Shown piece after piece: positions 60,950 to 64,000 of a stretch of DNA of 64,000 bases. The notes below the pieces were generated by a model that did not search any database, was not told the DNA's origin, and saw only the letters and a program-made list of their open reading frames with translations. Position 1 is the stretch's first letter, and each line of letters opens with the position of its first letter. Source of the stretch: Lachnospiraceae bacterium. Its GTDB lineage: Bacteria; Bacillota; Clostridia; Lachnospirales; Lachnospiraceae. Both the position numbers and the translations under genes were made by a program. The DNA lies in assembly GCA_028689585.1 (NCBI GenBank), contig JAQVCW010000014.1, positions 1-64,000 of the forward strand, read 5' to 3'.

Positions 60950-62617
60950 ATGGAAGATAAGTATACCATCGGACTGGATTACGGAACATTATCAGGCAGG
61001 GCAGTCCTTGTTCGATGCAGGGATGGAAAGAATATGGCAGAAGCAGTGAGGATGTATTCTCATGGAGTGATCGAGGAGGTCATGCCGGACGGCAAAACCT
61101 GCCTGCCTGTGAACTGGTGCCTGGAGGCTCCGTCGGATTATGTGGAAGTGTTAGATACGGTAATACCGGAGGTGATACAAAAAAGCGGTATTGATCCGGT
61201 GAATATAATAGGAATCGGTGCGGACTTTACTTCCTGCACCGTGCTGCCGGTGGATGCAGAGGGAAATGCGCTCTGCGAAAGGCCGGAATTTGCGTCGCGC
61301 CGGAATGCCTGGGCAAAGCTGTGGAAGCACCATGGGGGCCAGAAAATGGCGGACAAGGTCAATTCACAGCTTGAGGCGCAGGGACTGCTGGAGGATGTCC
61401 GGTTCGGAGGGCGTGTTTCTCCGGAGCTTATGGTTCCCAAGGTGATGGAGACACTGGAGGAGGATCCGGAGATTTATGAGGCGGCAGATGAATTTCTGGA
61501 GGCGGGGGACTGGATCACCCGCCTGCTGACCGGTTCTCATGACCGGAGTTGCTCTATGGCAGGATACAAGATGTGGTGGAATAAAGAACAGGGCTATCCC
61601 CTGCCGGAATTTTTCCAGGATCTGGACGGGCGCATGACAGATTTTACAAAGGATAAACTGCCGGGAAAAATCTGCAGTATGGGAGATCGAATCGGGACGC
61701 TGTCGGCGGAATGGGCAGAGCGCCTGGGCCTGCCGGAAGGGATTGCGGTCTCACCCACGATTATTGATTCTCATGCGGGGTTTGCCGGAAGCGGTGCGGC
61801 CAGTCCGAAACAGATGCTGCTGGTGCTGGGGACCTCCAGTGTTCTGGCGGCTCTGAGCGACAGGCCATTTTCCGGCAAGGGAGTGCTTGGCGGAGTCAAA
61901 AGCGCAATTGTTCCGGGGTATTATGCCTACGAATCCGGCCTTGCTTCGGTAGGCGATCTGTTTGGCTGGTTTGTGGACCAGTGCGTACCGGCGGCATATG
62001 AGGAAGAGGCGAAGGGGCGGAGCCTGAATATACATACTCTTCTGAGTGAAAAAGCAAAAAAGCTGAAAGTCGGGCAGAGCGGGCTTCTTGCACTGGAGTG
62101 GTGGAATGGAAATAAAACTCCTCATGTGAACGGGGAGCTGGCTGGCTGCCTGATCGGGATGAAACTCACCACAAAACCGGAAGAAATCTATCGAGCTCTG
62201 GTGGAAGCCACGGCATTTAATACCAGAAATATTCTGGACATATACGAAGAAAATGGTGTAAAAGTGGACGAGATCATCGCCAGCGGCGGAATTGCGGCCA
62301 AGAATCCATTTTTGATGCAGATTTACGCAGATGTACTTGGCAAAAAGCTGAGGGTGGCAGATTCCGGGCAGGCAGCAGCGCTGGGCTCAGCGATTTATGC
62401 AGCGCTGGCAGCGGGCAGTAAAAATGGCGGGTATGACACCTATTCCGACGCAGTCATTCATATGACACGTCTGACCGACAAGGTGTATTTTCCCCAGAAA
62501 GAAAATCAGGAAAAATATTTGAAATTATATGAGATATACTGCAGGTTCAGTGAAGTTATGGGGGACAGTGAAAGCAGGCTGATGCAGGAACTGCATGTAT
62601 TTCAGCAAGGAGAGTGA
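60950..62617 (+). CDS. araB: ribulokinase
   Basis: A 555-residue FGGY-family kinase that phosphorylates L-ribulose in arabinose breakdown. It has the N-terminal phosphate motif IGLDYGTLSGRAVLV, the substrate segment PVNWCLEAPSDY, GADFTSC and VLGTSSVLAAL, with FGGY signature-like segments IDSHAGFAG and IASGGIAAKNPFLMQIYADV. The length matches AraB rather than xylulokinase. The AraA and AraD genes are not in the window. It is followed within 5 bp by a ROK regulator. Confidence 0.94.
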   Translation: MEDKYTIGLDYGTLSGRAVLVRCRDGKNMAEAVRMYSHGVIEEVMPDGKTCLPVNWCLEAPSDYVEVLDTVIPEVIQKSGIDPVNIIGIGADFTSCTVLPVDAEGNALCERPEFASRRNAWAKLWKHHGGQKMADKVNSQLEAQGLLEDVRFGGRVSPELMVPKVMETLEEDPEIYEAADEFLEAGDWITRLLTGSHDRSCSMAGYKMWWNKEQGYPLPEFFQDLDGRMTDFTKDKLPGKICSMGDRIGTLSAEWAERLGLPEGIAVSPTIIDSHAGFAGSGAASPKQMLLVLGTSSVLAALSDRPFSGKGVLGGVKSAIVPGYYAYESGLASVGDLFGWFVDQCVPAAYEEEAKGRSLNIHTLLSEKAKKLKVGQSGLLALEWWNGNKTPHVNGELAGCLIGMKLTTKPEEIYRALVEATAFNTRNILDIYEENGVKVDEIIASGGIAAKNPFLMQIYADVLGKKLRVADSGQAAALGSAIYAALAAGSKNGGYDTYSDAVIHMTRLTDKVYFPQKENQEKYLKLYEIYCRFSEVMGDSESRLMQELHVFQQGE

Positions 62618-62621
62618 AACT

Positions 62622-63746
62622 ATGGGGATGAGCAGTATTGAAGTAAAAAAAGCAAACCAAAACAGCGTACTCAGATATGTACTGCAGCAGGAGGAGGAGA
62701 CAAAAAACAGCATAGCGGGCGCGTTGGGACTCAGCATTCCCACCGTAACACAGTGTCTGAAGAAGCTCGAAGACTATGGCCTGGTGAAAGAGACTGGGAG
62801 TATGCAGTCCATTGGCGGACGAAAGGCGATTGGGTATACCTGCATTAAAAATGCAAAAGCTGCGATTGGTGTGGATATTACGCCAAATCATGTGAATATC
62901 GTGGTGATTGATCTGGCAATGCAGCTATTGTATTCCAAAAGGCAGAATATCAGGCTTTATGATGACAAAGCTTCTTATGATGCGCTGAGAAGAGTGATCG
63001 AGCAGGCCCTTTACGAGAGCGGAGTAAAAAAAGACAGTATACTTGGCATGGGAATTTCGCTGCCTACGATTACGGATGAGACAGGAACCAGGATTTTTGC
63101 GATGCATGAGAAGATGCAGATCAGTTTTGGGTTTTACGATACGGTGAAGGACTGGTTCGATTTTCCGGTGATTATGCGAAATGATGCAAACTGTGCAGCT
63201 CAGGCGGAGATGAAGGCCAGGGGAGAAACCGGGAATGCGGTCTATTTCTTTATCAGCCAGTCGGTGGGCGGCGCCATTGTAAATCATGGGAAAATAAATC
63301 CCGGCGAAAGTCTGCGGGAAGGGGAATTCGGTCATATGACGCTGATCCCGGGACCGACAGGCCGGCCGTGCTTTTGCGGAAGAAGGGGATGCGCAGATGC
63401 ATATTTAACCACTTCGATCCTGGCAGATGCAGCAGACGGGCTCCTGGACAAGTTTTTTCAGGAACTTCCGGAGAAAGAAGCGTACCGTGCCCTGTGGGAA
63501 GAATACCTGCAGTATCTGGCGCTGGCTATCCACAATCTGAATATGGTATTTGACCGGCCTCTGATTATAGGGGGCTATCTGGGAGAATATATTGGTTCCT
63601 ATACGGAGGAGCTTGGGAAAAAGATTCGGGAAATGGATCCCTACCTGGAGGATTCCTCCTTTGTAAAGCCTGCCGTGCTGAAATATGAAGCGGCAGCCAT
63701 GGGAGCCGCCGCAGTGTTTACGGAGCAGTATCTGAACTCACTGTAA
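62622..63746 (+). CDS. ROK-family transcriptional regulator
   Basis: About 374 residues: an N-terminal winged helix-turn-helix (NSIAGALGLSIPTVTQCLKKL) fused to a ROK sugar-kinase-like domain with GVDITPNHVNIVVIDL, EFGHMTLIPGPTGRPCFCGRRGC (zinc-binding CxCG...GC) and IIGGYLGEYIG. The ATG at 62622 has AAGGAG upstream, five bases after the araB stop, so the two are co-transcribed. It probably responds to a pentose or derivative and controls araB. Confidence 0.92.
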   Translation: MGMSSIEVKKANQNSVLRYVLQQEEETKNSIAGALGLSIPTVTQCLKKLEDYGLVKETGSMQSIGGRKAIGYTCIKNAKAAIGVDITPNHVNIVVIDLAMQLLYSKRQNIRLYDDKASYDALRRVIEQALYESGVKKDSILGMGISLPTITDETGTRIFAMHEKMQISFGFYDTVKDWFDFPVIMRNDANCAAQAEMKARGETGNAVYFFISQSVGGAIVNHGKINPGESLREGEFGHMTLIPGPTGRPCFCGRRGCADAYLTTSILADAADGLLDKFFQELPEKEAYRALWEEYLQYLALAIHNLNMVFDRPLIIGGYLGEYIGSYTEELGKKIREMDPYLEDSSFVKPAVLKYEAAAMGAAAVFTEQYLNSL

Positions 63747-63777
63747 AATGGAATAAAATAATTATGAATAAAATTAC

Positions 63778-63820
63778 GCCCGGCAATTTGTGCAAAAAGT
63801 ATAAATTGTTGGGCTTTTTC
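63778..63820 (+). terminator. terminator of the araB-ROK operon
   Basis: GCCCGGCAATTT / AAATTGTTGGGC with a 13-nt loop, followed by TTTTTC. Confidence 0.9.
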
Positions 63821-63829
63821 TTTTTGCTA

Positions 63830-63858
63830 TTGACAAAGTAACCATTCCAAACTATAAT
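63830..63858 (+). promoter_or_regulatory. promoter of the last gene
   Basis: A perfect TTGACA, a 17-bp spacer and a perfect TATAAT. Confidence 0.88.
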
Positions 63859-63917
63859 AAAACCAGATTTGAAAAGACATTTAAAAAGTAATATACAATT
63901 AGAGAGGAATGAAATAT

Positions 63918-64000
63918 ATGGAAATGATGAAATGTGATGTATTTTATGGGAAAGATGATATGCGCACGGAGCATCGTCCTATTCCGACACCGGGACCGAA
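63918..64000 (+). CDS. N-terminus of a probable zinc-type alcohol dehydrogenase, cut by the window end
   Basis: Starts at an ATG after AGAGAGGAATG and reads MEMMKCDVFYGKDDMRTEHRP, then PIPTPGP. The pattern MK-x-x-x-F/YYG-xxD-R-xE-xRP-IP is typical of the first strand of medium-chain zinc dehydrogenases (sorbitol or threonine dehydrogenase type). Only 27 residues are visible, so the call is tentative. It has its own strong promoter. Confidence 0.6.
   Translation, partial: MEMMKCDVFYGKDDMRTEHRPIPTPGP

Overview
The window looks like a chromosome segment of a low-to-mid GC Firmicute, most likely a gut Lachnospiraceae (Blautia / Ruminococcus gnavus-like). The basis is strong AGGAGG ribosome sites, TTGACA/TATAAT promoters, tRNA genes without encoded CCA, an oleate hydratase, a CBS-type Mn pyrophosphatase, a PdxR-type regulator, BIG2-type surface proteins and Rpn-family nuclease paralogues. 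The genus call is inference.

Layout. 1-910: 3' end of a 23S rRNA followed directly by seven tRNA genes (Asp, Val, Thr, Tyr, fMet, Phe, Lys), with no 5S gene between. 1.1-12.3 kb: a STAND/NB-ARC ATPase with TPRs, translationally coupled to a 2724-residue secreted repeat protein. 12.6-19.8 kb: oleate hydratase with an N-terminal hydrophobic segment, endonuclease III, a TSCPD protein (minus strand), MTA/SAH nucleosidase, an unknown membrane protein and glucose-6-phosphate isomerase. 19.8-24.2 kb: a tandemly duplicated Rpn-nuclease locus with two full genes, two 3' fragments and one partner gene. 24.2-34.4 kb: a class A beta-lactamase-like protein, cobalamin adenosyltransferase, phosphopentomutase, CBS-pyrophosphatase, flavin reductase, MurA and an aconitase-family hydratase. 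34.4-35.6 kb is mostly non-coding and holds a promoter, a compact multi-helix RNA and a 32-codon ORF. 35.6-41.3 kb: divergent pyridoxal kinase and PdxR-like regulator, then a TPR/P-loop protein. 41.4-47.5 kb: a purine-riboswitch-controlled BMP-type nucleoside ABC transporter with an RpiR regulator. 47.6-51.8 kb: beta-glucoside PTS, 6-phospho-beta-glucosidase and a PHP phosphatase. 51.9-56.5 kb: a two-component system divergent from an antibiotic/lantibiotic-type ABC exporter. 56.6-64 kb: an MBL hydrolase, a yybP-ykoY (Mn) riboswitch upstream of a flotillin, a HAD phosphatase, ribulokinase with a ROK regulator, and the start of a probable dehydrogenase.

The most unusual content is between genes. 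One hairpin (MITE-like) family has three copies with 8-bp target duplications at 14.6, 25.6 and 31.8 kb. A 160-bp TA-flanked hairpin element at 19.85 kb has its empty site preserved in the neighbouring duplication. The Rpn array has three deletion junctions at one GGGGAA motif. Several other palindromic repeat families are present, as is an unassigned structured RNA at 34.8 kb. Two riboswitches stand out: a guanine-type aptamer with an atypical L3, and a Mn aptamer whose nearest downstream gene is a flotillin.

All calls were made by reading the sequence; no database search or folding program was run.
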